Origin: an uncultured Geobacteraceae bacterium
Lineage (GTDB): Bacteria > Desulfobacterota > Desulfuromonadia > Geobacterales > Pseudopelobacteraceae
Direction: 5' to 3'
Assembly: GCA_903939115.1 (NCBI GenBank)
Contig: CAJAFV010000038.1
Coordinates: 1 to 62,023, forward strand
Length of the DNA: 62,023 nt
In this document: positions 35,062 through 44,488 of the stretch, in pieces
How positions within the stretch are numbered: the stretch's first letter is position 1
How the letters are laid out: the number at the start of each line of letters is the position of its first letter
Notes under the pieces: generated by a model
What the model saw: the letters and a program-made list of their open reading frames with translations, nothing else
Databases searched by the model: none
Told to the model about the DNA's origin: nothing
Translations under genes and position numbers: made by a program

Positions 35062-38000
35062 TTAGAAAAGTTGCTCAGCAAATTGCCTCATTGAAGAAAG
35101 TCTAGTCACTTCCATGAATTCAATGTCAGCGTGTGTACACTGCCTATTTCCCAACAAGCCCGAAAGTACGGCTCCGTTGATCACTTCTATCTCATGCTGC
35201 CTGCAAAGGCCAGCAACTGCCGATGTAATGCGGCCATTCGTGGCAAGAACAGGTTTTAGGCTATATTCAGTGCCTGAAAAGAAGCGTGAACGATAGGTGT
35301 CAAATGCATTAACAACTTCACTGACAACCTCGGAATCAAGCTCGTCCTCATATCTTTTGTGTTTGCATTGTATGAGCCGGGCCTGTCTGCCACCGAGCGA
35401 TACCACATCAATTCCCATATCTCCCGACTGGGGAGTAACAATTACTTTTCTTCCGTCTTTTTGCTCCAACAAAGCAATTAGCGACTCGAACCGGTCACAC
35501 GCCAACCCCCTGACGTCATCAATAGTAATTGGCTTACATCCTCCATTGTCTGGTGTGCATTCATCAAAAATGTCTCTGTATAACTCCCCCTGCAATTCCT
35601 GCTCACCCGGCATGGGTGCCAAAAAGTCAGAAGCCATTTGTCGACGCCGGTCTATTAAGGCATCAAGCTTTTCATCAAAAGACTTGAATTCCCTAGCTGG
35701 GTCTTGAGCAATAAATTGATAGACATTGACTTCACGTTCCTGACCGATCCTGTATGCCCTGTCTGTAGCTTGAGCCTCTTTCGCAGGATTCCACCAGCGG
35801 CCATAATGCAGCACGTGGTTAGCTTCGATAAGAGTTAGACCGATACCAGCTACCTCTGGAGATAGTATGATAGCGCTGAGCTTTTTGTCGGTTTGAAACC
35901 TGGTGATCATTGATTTACGGGTACCTGATGATGTCGCCGTTTCTTTTCTGTTAGCGGCACCGTTGATAATATCCACACGCTGGCCGATCGCCTTAAAAAT
36001 CGAAGCGGCAAGCAGTTGCTGCATGTCAATGCTCCTAGTGAAAATAAGAGCCTTCTCGCCATTGAGCTTTACAGCGTTGAGTACCTTGAGGAATTCAACT
36101 AATTTCGGGCATTGTTCTTTCATTGAGGTGAAATCGTCAATCGCAAATGGATCAAGTTTTGGAATCAGGGCTGGATGCTGGTACAGCTTCATAAGCCCTT
36201 GGATAAGCGCGAAGGGATGATCTCCTTGCTTTGCCCGGCGTATATAGTCAATATGATACTCTCGTTGCAAAGGAGACAGATCACATGTAATTTTGTGTTC
36301 AATCTTCTTGGGAAGTCCTTTGAGTGCCTGGGATTTTTCTCTTCGAAGAATAAATGATGTCGGTCGACCATAGTGGAGTCGCTTCCTCAGCAAGTCCAGA
36401 ACCTCGGACATTTCTTCATGATTGTCAGCGAGGGGCTGCTCGTACGTTTTCGTGAAAGCTGTCGCGCTGCCAAGAATTTCGCCGGGCTGCAAATAGTCCA
36501 TGATGTTCCAGACATCAAGTAGCCTGGTTTCTACAGGTGTTCCGGTACATGCAATACGGAACCTGGGAGCTAGACTTTTCAGGGCGTGGGATATTTTTGT
36601 TTTTGGCGTTTTTTGGGCTTGAGCTTCGTCTGTTACCACCAATGACCAGTCCGACTTCATACTTGCAAAGGAGAATTGGTAATTTACGATTGTTTCGTAA
36701 TTGGTGAATATGATCCGGTTCTGACGCAATCTATCCAAGTCAAGTAATGGGCGCTGAGCAGTTACCTCTTGGCCTGCCGCATCAGAAACACGCATGTTTT
36801 TAAGGTTCTGTCCATGCAAAACGTACCATGGGCTGAATATGGCTCCGTCATGCTTGAAAAACTTGATGATATCGTTGATCCATGTTTCGTTTTCAAGCAG
36901 CATCACCGGCGCAACGACAAGAATGGGTTTCCATGGCGCAGCATCCGGGTTTTTGCTACCCTCCGGTACAAGTTCTCCCCTTTCAATCAACCAAGCCGCA
37001 AATGTGAGTATCTGAAGAGTTTTACCCAACCCCATGTCGTCGGCCAACAGGCAGCCATTCTTGCCCTCCAACAGGTAATTTTGCTGTAACCAGCGAAGAC
37101 CATCCTCCTGATGCGGTTTAAGGGCTATATCAGCTTTTAAAGCCGCTGGAAGGGTTAAACAAGAGGGATCTATTCTTTCCAGAGACCATTTTTCTTCATA
37201 TTCAAGCTTTTCGTCATTTTCATAAATCAGGAGATATTTTTTGTTGGGGTCGCCTTCCCCTGGCTTATTGTGAACTGCAGAAGGCTGTGTCACCCTTCTC
37301 ACTATGTCCGCAACCCCTTTTGCGAAATCCTGATCAACAACTATCGACCGCTCGCCAAGTTGAACTACACCCTTACCGCCGCTGTACGCAGTTTGTACCC
37401 GCTGATGAAATTTTAACAGCTCGTCTTTTGAATCAAAAAAAACCTGTTCTTCCGAACCATCTTGATATTTGCAGATGATACCGGCGTTAACTTTCCCCTT
37501 GTTTTTGGCGTCTGGGAAATCAAAATCATCAAAAATTCCTGTATTGGAGCGCTGAATGACTGGTTGTGAAATGAAAGGGAAAATGCCAATTCCTTTAACC
37601 CGTGGGCCAAAATCCCCTGCTTCCAGATCAATTGCTCCAGCAACACCATCAAATACCGCTTCCGGATTTCTTAGAACCTTTGTTTTTGACTGACCACCTA
37701 GATGACGGACTTTAGTCATTCGTTGGAGCGCTTCCTGCTGTTCTTTGTTAAAGATGAGTCGCACTCTACCGCCCCGACCGTCGTCTATAAACAAGTCACA
37801 GACATCAGAGGCCTGAAGGAAAGCTCTCCTCAGGTTTTCGGTTGGGACTCCTTCAATGAATGGTGAAAACGATACCCGGCCATCCGGTTCTTCGACAAGG
37901 TCAATACCTATTGCCGGTGGAATAAGAACCTTATTACTTTTGATGAACTGATCGATCTGTGCTCCAACGCCCTCTGCAAGGCCACGTATTGAGGCGAAGC

Positions 38001-38514
38001 GCAGCAAGCTTTCTGTTGAGGCCTTGTTTATTGATGGTAGTTCCCTGAACTGCTGTATTTCATCTATAAGGGAGAATGTTTGAGCATCAAGACGGTAGAT
38101 CTTGTCGAGATGTCTAATAAAACAGCCAATACGTTCCGGTGAGGAGATCTTATTTAAACCGTGGAAAAATTTAATTTGATATTTGAAGTCTTCACGACCC
38201 AAAGATCCGTTGGTGCTTAACTCAATGTAAAAGGGCGCAAATGGCACCAGATCATCAAAAGCACTTATGCCCTCTTCATTTAATGTTACAAACTGTTGGT
38301 AAGATATCCTGATGCGGTCACCCACCTGCTCAGCATATCCCTGTTCAAGCATCTGTGGAACCAGTAATGGAAGCCATTGACCCAAAGTTGTTAATACTTT
38401 GCTTTTGCCTTCAAAAGTGTCGTCGAGGGATCCATTACTGCTCGTTATAAATACTCCGTCTTGCTCAGCCGTTAAATAGACTGATTCAATCGGTTCAGAA
38501 ATAGTCCACGTCAT
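35062..38514 (-). CDS. zorD: ZorD-like SNF2 helicase with C-terminal Mrr-type nuclease domain
   Basis: A 1150-aa protein. The N-terminal ~450 residues are a family-specific region. The SNF2 motor has Walker A ADDMGLGKT (491-499), the DEAQ box (629-632), TGTPVE and, in the second lobe, RAYRIGQ (919-925). The C terminus carries a PD-(D/E)XK Mrr-like nuclease core, GDMGIDVVS with QCK (Asp 1036, Gln 1049, Lys 1051). This architecture, coupled by a 4-bp overlap to an EH-signature protein, matches ZorD of type I Zorya anti-phage systems, where it degrades phage DNA. It appears intact. It is cargo of the rnhB-inserted element. Confidence 0.85.
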   Translation of the reverse strand: MTWTISEPIESVYLTAEQDGVFITSSNGSLDDTFEGKSKVLTTLGQWLPLLVPQMLEQGYAEQVGDRIRISYQQFVTLNEEGISAFDDLVPFAPFYIELSTNGSLGREDFKYQIKFFHGLNKISSPERIGCFIRHLDKIYRLDAQTFSLIDEIQQFRELPSINKASTESLLRFASIRGLAEGVGAQIDQFIKSNKVLIPPAIGIDLVEEPDGRVSFSPFIEGVPTENLRRAFLQASDVCDLFIDDGRGGRVRLIFNKEQQEALQRMTKVRHLGGQSKTKVLRNPEAVFDGVAGAIDLEAGDFGPRVKGIGIFPFISQPVIQRSNTGIFDDFDFPDAKNKGKVNAGIICKYQDGSEEQVFFDSKDELLKFHQRVQTAYSGGKGVVQLGERSIVVDQDFAKGVADIVRRVTQPSAVHNKPGEGDPNKKYLLIYENDEKLEYEEKWSLERIDPSCLTLPAALKADIALKPHQEDGLRWLQQNYLLEGKNGCLLADDMGLGKTLQILTFAAWLIERGELVPEGSKNPDAAPWKPILVVAPVMLLENETWINDIIKFFKHDGAIFSPWYVLHGQNLKNMRVSDAAGQEVTAQRPLLDLDRLRQNRIIFTNYETIVNYQFSFASMKSDWSLVVTDEAQAQKTPKTKISHALKSLAPRFRIACTGTPVETRLLDVWNIMDYLQPGEILGSATAFTKTYEQPLADNHEEMSEVLDLLRKRLHYGRPTSFILRREKSQALKGLPKKIEHKITCDLSPLQREYHIDYIRRAKQGDHPFALIQGLMKLYQHPALIPKLDPFAIDDFTSMKEQCPKLVEFLKVLNAVKLNGEKALIFTRSIDMQQLLAASIFKAIGQRVDIINGAANRKETATSSGTRKSMITRFQTDKKLSAIILSPEVAGIGLTLIEANHVLHYGRWWNPAKEAQATDRAYRIGQEREVNVYQFIAQDPAREFKSFDEKLDALIDRRRQMASDFLAPMPGEQELQGELYRDIFDECTPDNGGCKPITIDDVRGLACDRFESLIALLEQKDGRKVIVTPQSGDMGIDVVSLGGRQARLIQCKHKRYEDELDSEVVSEVVNAFDTYRSRFFSGTEYSLKPVLATNGRITSAVAGLCRQHEIEVINGAVLSGLLGNRQCTHADIEFMEVTRLSSMRQFAEQLF

Positions 38515-39860
38515 TGTCGCACTCCATACTTCGCCAATGTCCTGGTAACATCCCGCCGCCAGTCAACATTCACTATATCTTTGACAGCCTTGTGCCTAAC
38601 TTTGCAATCTTCCGACAGTCTTTGGTTTTTTAGCGAACTTTCCTGAATATGAGAGTTGGTCCACATATCCTTTATGCAGGCATCAAACTCTGATCGCTGG
38701 TAAATATATATCATACCCACTTCACTAAACTCTGTAACGACAACATTACCAAAATCAAGGATAAAAGCTGCTTTGTTAGTGGCGGCGGATAGCCTTCCAA
38801 AATTCATATCTTTATTAGTCCTGAATTCCATGGCAGTTGCATCAGATAATAGAGGCCGTGAGCTTTGCATGCTATCAACATATTGAAGCCAAAACTCGCG
38901 CCTGCCATGGCGGTCCTTGCCTTTTAGTACGTGATCAAAAAAGAATACAATATCTCGTTTAGATAGCCAGCCAATGAACCGCTGCCTGGCATCCTTGTCA
39001 ATTGATAACCACTTGTTTCTATTAACAGGGAGGCGCGGATCGCCAAGCATACTGTGCTCAAGAATTTTAGGGCGCAGGGCCTCTGCATACTGTTGTGCCT
39101 GTGGGTGAAGAATCAGTTTGTTGACAACATAACGAAACCCTCCAGCATCTATACGCCAGCCATCCCAACACAAGAGATCATTCAAAATATAAGTAGTTAC
39201 TCCCTCACGGGTTTTAATCTGATCTATTGCTACGTCAAAGACACTAACGGCTGCCAACCGCATAAATGCCGTGTATTCAGGCAAACCCCACTTCTCGGTA
39301 GCGCTTTTTATGCTAGTAAGGTCTACCATCAAAACGTTTTTCGCAAATATTATTGCTGCATCCTTCCCGAGAAGCATTTTGCCGTCACTCTGCCATTTTG
39401 CGATTGTCCGGTCTCTTCCTGAATATTTTCCCAATTCAGAGAGCGTAAAGTAAACGACCGGATCAGCATGCGCTTTATCGTACCAGTTATGATGGAGTGT
39501 AAACATCAATCCCTTAATGGCTCTTGTGGCTAATGTGCCGGCTCTTTTGCGCAGTATTTTGCAAAATTCAGGATGCTCAACAGCTTCATATTCCCAACAG
39601 AGGTATTTTAAGGCAGATACATCAGGGGGTAAGGCATCGTCTTTAAGGTATTTTCGCCATTGTTTCAAGTAGATCTCAGATCTGGGCGGCTTTAGAGGAA
39701 CAACAGGCTTATCCATTTCTAAGATCTTTTCAATGATTGTTTTAAACAGTATATGTGGTTCCCTGCTTTCAAAATTGCGCATCGACTGATTAAAGAAATG
39801 TGGCATTTGCATCAGCGCCTGAAAAGCATCAGTTATGGAAATTGGAGGCGCTTTAGCCAT
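38511..39860 (-). CDS. zorC: ZorC-like EH-signature protein
   Basis: A 449-aa protein with EH_Signature features: LGDPRLPVNRNKW (about 272-284), then VFFFDHVLKGKDRHGRREFW (about 305-324) and a beta-rich segment NVVVTEFSEVGMIYIY. EH-signature proteins are ZorC of type I Zorya, a DNA-binding effector acting with ZorD. The gene overlaps zorD by 4 bp and its start overlaps the end of the zorB remnant by 8 bp, so the operon order zorB-zorC-zorD is preserved. It appears complete, at somewhat less than the usual length. Confidence 0.78.
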   Translation of the reverse strand: MAKAPPISITDAFQALMQMPHFFNQSMRNFESREPHILFKTIIEKILEMDKPVVPLKPPRSEIYLKQWRKYLKDDALPPDVSALKYLCWEYEAVEHPEFCKILRKRAGTLATRAIKGLMFTLHHNWYDKAHADPVVYFTLSELGKYSGRDRTIAKWQSDGKMLLGKDAAIIFAKNVLMVDLTSIKSATEKWGLPEYTAFMRLAAVSVFDVAIDQIKTREGVTTYILNDLLCWDGWRIDAGGFRYVVNKLILHPQAQQYAEALRPKILEHSMLGDPRLPVNRNKWLSIDKDARQRFIGWLSKRDIVFFFDHVLKGKDRHGRREFWLQYVDSMQSSRPLLSDATAMEFRTNKDMNFGRLSAATNKAAFILDFGNVVVTEFSEVGMIYIYQRSEFDACIKDMWTNSHIQESSLKNQRLSEDCKVRHKAVKDIVNVDWRRDVTRTLAKYGVRQ

Positions 39861-40014
39861 GGACCATTATCTTTTCGATTTTCTTTTCCTCAATGGATCT
39901 GACACGTATTTTGAAAACAACCCGGCGGCTTTGCGCATGATTTTCTTTGCCATCGGTAAAAAGCAAGTCCTGCTCTCCTCGGCCACTGGCGGACAACAAC
40001 CGCATATAGCAGTC
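39853..40014 (-). pseudogene. zorB: zorB 3' remnant (OmpA-like C terminus)
   Basis: The 53-codon stretch before the zorC start reads LLSASGRGEQDLL...HAQSRRVVFKI. This is the end of an OmpA/MotB-like peptidoglycan-binding domain, as found at the C terminus of ZorB. It ends in TAA 8 bp inside zorC. Upstream the frame meets a stop at 40015-40017, and a plus-strand gene begins immediately. The rest of zorB and all of zorA, which form the membrane motor, are absent. Confidence 0.62.
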
Positions 40015-40025
40015 TCAGAGAGGCT

Positions 40026-40679
40026 ATGGGCGCTACAGAATTTGAAGTAGGTGATGATTTAGATCAAAAAAGTGTTGACTCAGTCCTTTTCTACACAAGT
40101 GATATCCATTCTGCTGAAATTAAAAACAAATTAATTTCTAACTTTCAGAAACAGTTTATCAATGACCTAAGGAACCTTAAAACAAGATTAGTACAATCAA
40201 AAACTCTTCAAGATCTTCGTGATGCAATTAACAATGCTAAGGATGTTGCAACACGCTCAAAGATAATCAAAGATATATCAAAGGAACTTTCGTTAGATGA
40301 AAAGGATGTGGCGCAAATCATCTCGATCGGATCTGAAAAATATTTAGCTATATGCTTAGACCAAAATTCTCCAGATTGGCCAGGTCATGAAAATTTTGTA
40401 ACAAGTAATGCTAAGTGTAAATATTTTAATAAGTGTTGCCTTTGCAGCAAATCACTAATCTTTCGGGAATTCCTTCCTTTTATCGCTTTACGCATACTTC
40501 ACCTTGAAAATTCAAAATATGAATATTCGGGTATGGACTGGACATTCAATGTTGGAGATGAATATGACGCTTGGAATGAAATACTTAGTTTGTGGAACAA
40601 CAAAACCGCAGTAGAAGAAGCATGGGAATCTGCGCGAAAAGATGAAATATATCTACCACACGTTATGCGAGGAGTGTAA
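40026..40679 (+). CDS. Recombination-module protein, probably the C-terminal part of a third recombinase
   Basis: A 217-aa protein encoded head-to-tail with the 726-aa recombinase (stop 40679, next ATG 40680). It has a Cys cluster CKYFNKCCLC near residue 137 followed by FLPFIALRILHLE. This resembles the zinc-binding C termini of integrases in recombinase-trio elements. No catalytic Arg-His-Arg-Tyr domain is present. GAGG lies only 2 bp before the ATG, and the zorB remnant ends right beside it, so the N-terminal part was probably lost in the same deletion. It could instead be a natural small accessory protein. Confidence 0.6.
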   Translation: MGATEFEVGDDLDQKSVDSVLFYTSDIHSAEIKNKLISNFQKQFINDLRNLKTRLVQSKTLQDLRDAINNAKDVATRSKIIKDISKELSLDEKDVAQIISIGSEKYLAICLDQNSPDWPGHENFVTSNAKCKYFNKCCLCSKSLIFREFLPFIALRILHLENSKYEYSGMDWTFNVGDEYDAWNEILSLWNNKTAVEEAWESARKDEIYLPHVMRGV

Positions 40680-42860
40680 ATGGATAAGAAAAATTACCTA
40701 CATTTATTAGACGAGTGGGGTAAGAGAAAAACTCCAATAGACGAGGATGAGGATGCTTTCTCAATCGATGAATGCCTCGTTCAGGATCTTGACAATACCG
40801 TTCTGCTTTCCACCATTAATTTGAGTTCTCTTTCCGAAAGCGAAAAACAGAATCTTAAAGTTAGTCTAATAAGCTTTTTTGGTAGTATCGTTTGGGATTG
40901 GCGTCAGGAAGGTAGTCCCGTCTACCGTGACAAGACCTTTTTTAACTGGGATCGTCCTATCGCAGAAGGCACTTCTTTGAATGACACTGAGTGTGTTCCA
41001 CTATTACGGTTATTAAGACATTTACTATTTTATAACCTTCCACAGAATGATTTGTTTGGAAATATTAGATCTTTTAATTCAAGCGTTAATATTGCAAAGC
41101 AGATACTTGATATAGGTAAATGTCTATTCAGTATAAGAGCTTATGTAGACTTATTAGGTAATGGTTGCTACCGAACAGTCTCTGATATTCCTAGAGAGGA
41201 ATTTGTGAAATATATTGAAACGTTAACACCTTATTCAAGATATTCATTTGCCCGTCAAATGAATAATTGGTTTAAGCTTTCTGAAAATCATCTTCTTCCT
41301 TTAGACCTTCAACTTAACTTCAAAGTTTTTGACGATTTCACCATGAGAAAACTACTAATTGAATTCGATAATTCCAAGGTTCCTTTTTTGCCAATTTCGC
41401 TTGATACATTGGAAACTCTTGTCCCATATTGCTGTGACATCATTGAAAACCATTCCAGTGATATTCTTAAGGTGTTTGAAATGGTATGGCCTGCGTTGGC
41501 AGGTAACAATAATATTGTTGGTTTTGATTGGACAGACACAATTATCAAACTTGAAAGAACAACGTATAATTATTTTAAAATTGAAGAATTTATAACTCCA
41601 CAACGTACTATGGACAATAAAGAAGCTGACACCTTGAGAAATGCAATATGGAGACACCCTGATTGGCCAAAACATACCGCAGCAGACAATTACCGAAATA
41701 AAACAGAATTCAATAGAGTAAGGCATGGTTTACTTTACAAATACGCTGATGAAATAGGGATAGTACCCGAGGATTTATCGTTGCTAATTAAATATAGCCC
41801 CGCACTCATCCTGCACAAATCAAGACTAATGTGTACTGAATTAAGAAATGCCTGTGCTGTAATTATATTTCTAACAACCGGTATGCGAAGAAGTGAGTTC
41901 GTTAATTTGGAAGTAGGCAACTATTGGAAAGTAAAAAATAGTAACGATGATTATCGTTTAAGATTCAAAGTGTTTAAGACATCAAATGCTTCTGAAGGTG
42001 ATGTTATGGTGATTCCCATTCCTAAAATTACATTCGAGGCGCTATTGCTAATGGAGCGATTTTCAAAACATGCACGAAAATCTGCTGGATCAAAATATAT
42101 ATGGATAAATGTAACCACTCAATTTGCTAAAATACCATGTGTAGGTTTCATTAATGACGCATTGACAAAATGGTCACTTAGTCTTGGTCTCAATGAAATC
42201 ATTCACCCACATCAATTTCGTAAAACATTGGCGATGTTCGCAGTCTACCATGATGTCCGTAATATCAGTTTAATAAGATATTTATTTTCACACAAATCTC
42301 TCGCAATGACTTTAGCTTATATCGTTAAGCTTCCTGGTATGTCGGATGAAATTCGGTATGCGCTGGTCGTTCAGAATAAGGAGTTACTTGCTGAAATTTT
42401 AGAAGCAGTCGAACTTAATACCATTGGTGGGAAAGCTGGTTGCCGCATTAAAAAATCAATGCAACCAAGAATCTCTAAATCAAAACTAAAAGATGATGCA
42501 TGGGAAAGCCTTGAAGACTACGTTGATCTTTTGCTTGATGAGGGTGCAACACTACTTCATCGTGGTGAACTTGGGGTCATTTGTACGAACAATCATCCAT
42601 TGCTAGGCCCGTTTGTCCATAAAACTTGTGACTGTAATGTTGTTGACTGCGATTATGCTGTTTTTACAGATAAATCTATCAGAAAACTTTCTGACGATAT
42701 TAATTTTCATAAAAAACTTATAATACATCCATATAGTTCAAAAGACCAAATAGTGTTTTCAAAACGTCAGATAAACAGTGCACTTGAGCGTCTTGCTGAG
42801 TTGCAAGGAGAAAAAGTTGTTAAGTACGAATTTAACGAAGTATACAAACTATGCGCTTAA
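40680..42860 (+). CDS. Large tyrosine recombinase (726 aa)
   Basis: A site-specific recombinase with its catalytic domain at about residues 370-560. The first Arg lies in TTGMRRSEFVNL (about 404), the H-x-x-R box is HPHQFRKT (about 510-517), the following His is in LFSHKSLAM, and the Tyr nucleophile is probably in TLAYI (about 546). A Cys-rich C-terminal tail (CTNNHPLLG...CDCNVVDCDYAVF) suggests zinc binding. The long N-terminal extension is like that of TnpB or GmtZ-type integrases. It probably acts with the 421-aa recombinase. Codon use is AT-rich. Confidence 0.87.
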   Translation: MDKKNYLHLLDEWGKRKTPIDEDEDAFSIDECLVQDLDNTVLLSTINLSSLSESEKQNLKVSLISFFGSIVWDWRQEGSPVYRDKTFFNWDRPIAEGTSLNDTECVPLLRLLRHLLFYNLPQNDLFGNIRSFNSSVNIAKQILDIGKCLFSIRAYVDLLGNGCYRTVSDIPREEFVKYIETLTPYSRYSFARQMNNWFKLSENHLLPLDLQLNFKVFDDFTMRKLLIEFDNSKVPFLPISLDTLETLVPYCCDIIENHSSDILKVFEMVWPALAGNNNIVGFDWTDTIIKLERTTYNYFKIEEFITPQRTMDNKEADTLRNAIWRHPDWPKHTAADNYRNKTEFNRVRHGLLYKYADEIGIVPEDLSLLIKYSPALILHKSRLMCTELRNACAVIIFLTTGMRRSEFVNLEVGNYWKVKNSNDDYRLRFKVFKTSNASEGDVMVIPIPKITFEALLLMERFSKHARKSAGSKYIWINVTTQFAKIPCVGFINDALTKWSLSLGLNEIIHPHQFRKTLAMFAVYHDVRNISLIRYLFSHKSLAMTLAYIVKLPGMSDEIRYALVVQNKELLAEILEAVELNTIGGKAGCRIKKSMQPRISKSKLKDDAWESLEDYVDLLLDEGATLLHRGELGVICTNNHPLLGPFVHKTCDCNVVDCDYAVFTDKSIRKLSDDINFHKKLIIHPYSSKDQIVFSKRQINSALERLAELQGEKVVKYEFNEVYKLCA

Positions 42861-42893
42861 AATAATAAATGTAAATTAACTTCGGAGAGTGAT

Positions 42894-43880
42894 TTGGCCA
42901 GAGAAGAAAAACTGATTAAAGCGTATAGCGCTATAGCTGATCTCCGCAGTGAGCAGAAACCTGTTACGATCGCATCTGTTGCCAAAAAATCAAAATTGTC
43001 CAGAGCTTCTTTTTATAGTTTAGACTCAGATTGGCAGGAAGTACGTAATGTTATCGAAAATAATTTGCCACATTCACGTATTAAACCATCAGTAGTTACC
43101 ATCATTGAAGCGGAACCGTGGGAAATCAATCTTAAAAAATTGGAAACCATGGTATCAAATTCCAAAGAGGAACTGATAAATATGCGTAAAACCGCAGAAT
43201 CTGTGTATAAAAAACTACTTAGTGAGCTACATAAATATATTATTTTGGCAAAAGAATCACCTGGTAAATCTGAGTCTCGTGGGAAGTATCTTAAAGAACT
43301 TGCTTATTACAGGGAATTGTCAAAAAATTTGGAAGCAAGGATAAAGGAATTAGAGGCGGAGAAAATTTTACCAGTCGATATCAGACCTTTTGTACGTAAA
43401 GAAGTGATATCTGTACTTGGAGAAGTTAATTGGCAAAATGCACCTATAGATTTAATTGATTTATCATTGGATGCAATAAACAGACTTGACGACTACTTTA
43501 CTGCAGAAGATGCTCGGTTACTCCCTTCTGTTGTCCATATAATGTGTGGCAATTTTGCATCTGGAAAATCTTCTTGGATAAAGTTACATAAGTCCATCTA
43601 TCCAGGAGTCAATATTTATATTGATGGGCCTCATCATACCTCAACAATTAGGAAATCTGTAATTAAGCGAGTTAAAAAATTAAATCCAGCGTGCAGGGTC
43701 ATATGTGTAAGGATGATGGCATCTTTTGAAAAATGTATGGAGAGAAATCGATCTGAGATACGGAAAAGGGTGGATGCTGTTGTACCAGAAAATATATGTA
43801 AATTATTAGAGAAGGATTTTGAGGAAGTTTCCTTAGAAGAAGGGTTTGATTCTGTTGAACTCGCTAGGGAAAAAGTATGA
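42894..43880 (+). CDS. HTH/coiled-coil protein fused to a P-loop kinase-like domain
   Basis: A 328-aa protein. The TTG start (42894) has CGGAG upstream. The N terminus is a helix-turn-helix (PVTIASVAKKSKLSRASFYS, about 27-46), followed by a charged coiled coil (about 90-155), the layout of TnpC-like accessory proteins. The C-terminal third (about 215-328) is a P-loop fold with GNFASGKSSW as Walker A and a RNRSEIRKRVDAVVPENI region. That pattern resembles AAA_33/polynucleotide-kinase-like enzymes. The next gene overlaps by 4 bp. The role is unknown; DNA-end or target handling during transposition is inference. Confidence 0.78.
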   Translation: MAREEKLIKAYSAIADLRSEQKPVTIASVAKKSKLSRASFYSLDSDWQEVRNVIENNLPHSRIKPSVVTIIEAEPWEINLKKLETMVSNSKEELINMRKTAESVYKKLLSELHKYIILAKESPGKSESRGKYLKELAYYRELSKNLEARIKELEAEKILPVDIRPFVRKEVISVLGEVNWQNAPIDLIDLSLDAINRLDDYFTAEDARLLPSVVHIMCGNFASGKSSWIKLHKSIYPGVNIYIDGPHHTSTIRKSVIKRVKKLNPACRVICVRMMASFEKCMERNRSEIRKRVDAVVPENICKLLEKDFEEVSLEEGFDSVELAREKV

Positions 43881-44272
43881 AAATGTCAGGAAAAGTTGAG
43901 GGGGATAATAATCGGCAGGCTTTTAACGCATTCGTGTTTGATAGGCATTCACACAATGACTGGGAACTCTACATATCATCAGATCGTAGACGGCTTATTA
44001 AAAGTAAAATTGCAGAGAAATGTGGAATGAACAGGAGTGCTTTTAAGTCAAATCCTGGTTTAATCCAAATGTTCAAAATCCTTCATAGTACTCTGCGATA
44101 TGAAGGGATACTTGTTTGCGAAGATGTTTTAATATCATCATGTTGTAACCGTGATGAAAGCATTAAAGCAGTTATAAAATTAGCAGATACTTTACAAAAT
44201 GATTTAACAAGCTATAAATACTGGCTTGTTGAAATTGATTATGAAATTGATAAAATTTTAGGAATTGTTTGA
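43877..44272 (+). CDS. Small VPA1267-like protein of the recombination module
   Basis: A 131-aa protein. NRQAFNAFVFDR...DWELYI, then IAEKCGMNRSAFKSNPGLIQ and LRYEGIL, follow the pattern I recall for the VPA1267 family, which travels with tyrosine-recombinase elements. IAEKCGMNRSAFKSNP looks like a helix-turn-helix. It overlaps the P-loop gene by 4 bp. A DNA-binding accessory role is likely. Family naming is from memory and not searched. Confidence 0.65.
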   Translation: MKMSGKVEGDNNRQAFNAFVFDRHSHNDWELYISSDRRRLIKSKIAEKCGMNRSAFKSNPGLIQMFKILHSTLRYEGILVCEDVLISSCCNRDESIKAVIKLADTLQNDLTSYKYWLVEIDYEIDKILGIV

Positions 44273-44367
44273 ACTGTGTCAATAAACTTTAAATTCATTT
44301 GGGTAATCCGCCGACCTGGTCTGGTCGTGTCCCTGAAAAAATGCTGGACATCGTAGTAGTTTGTTGT

Positions 44368-44460
44368 GGGATAGATTTAATCCCTATGGGTAAATTCCTC
44401 GCCGCTTTCGGCGAAATAAAAAACAGCTAAGGTCACAAATACCCCGCTGCTTGCGGCGTT
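44368..44460. other. Cluster of short hairpins between recombination genes
   Basis: Three inverted repeats lie in the 216-bp gap before the 421-aa recombinase. GGGAT/ATCCC is at 44368-44384, TCGCCG/CGGCGA with a 4-nt loop is at 44399-44414, and CCGC/GCGG with flanking CG pairs is near 44454-44458 followed by T-rich DNA. The last may be a weak terminator. The GC-rich hairpins stand out in the AT-rich surroundings and could be recombinase-binding or RNA structures. Confidence 0.4.
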
Positions 44461-44488
44461 GTTGTTTGTTCTTAAGCCGGAATCGATT

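Noticed and set aside
39835..40050. A 71-codon plus-strand frame across the zorB/zorC junction
   Set aside because: It is antisense to the zorB remnant and zorC start, and has no ribosome-binding site.
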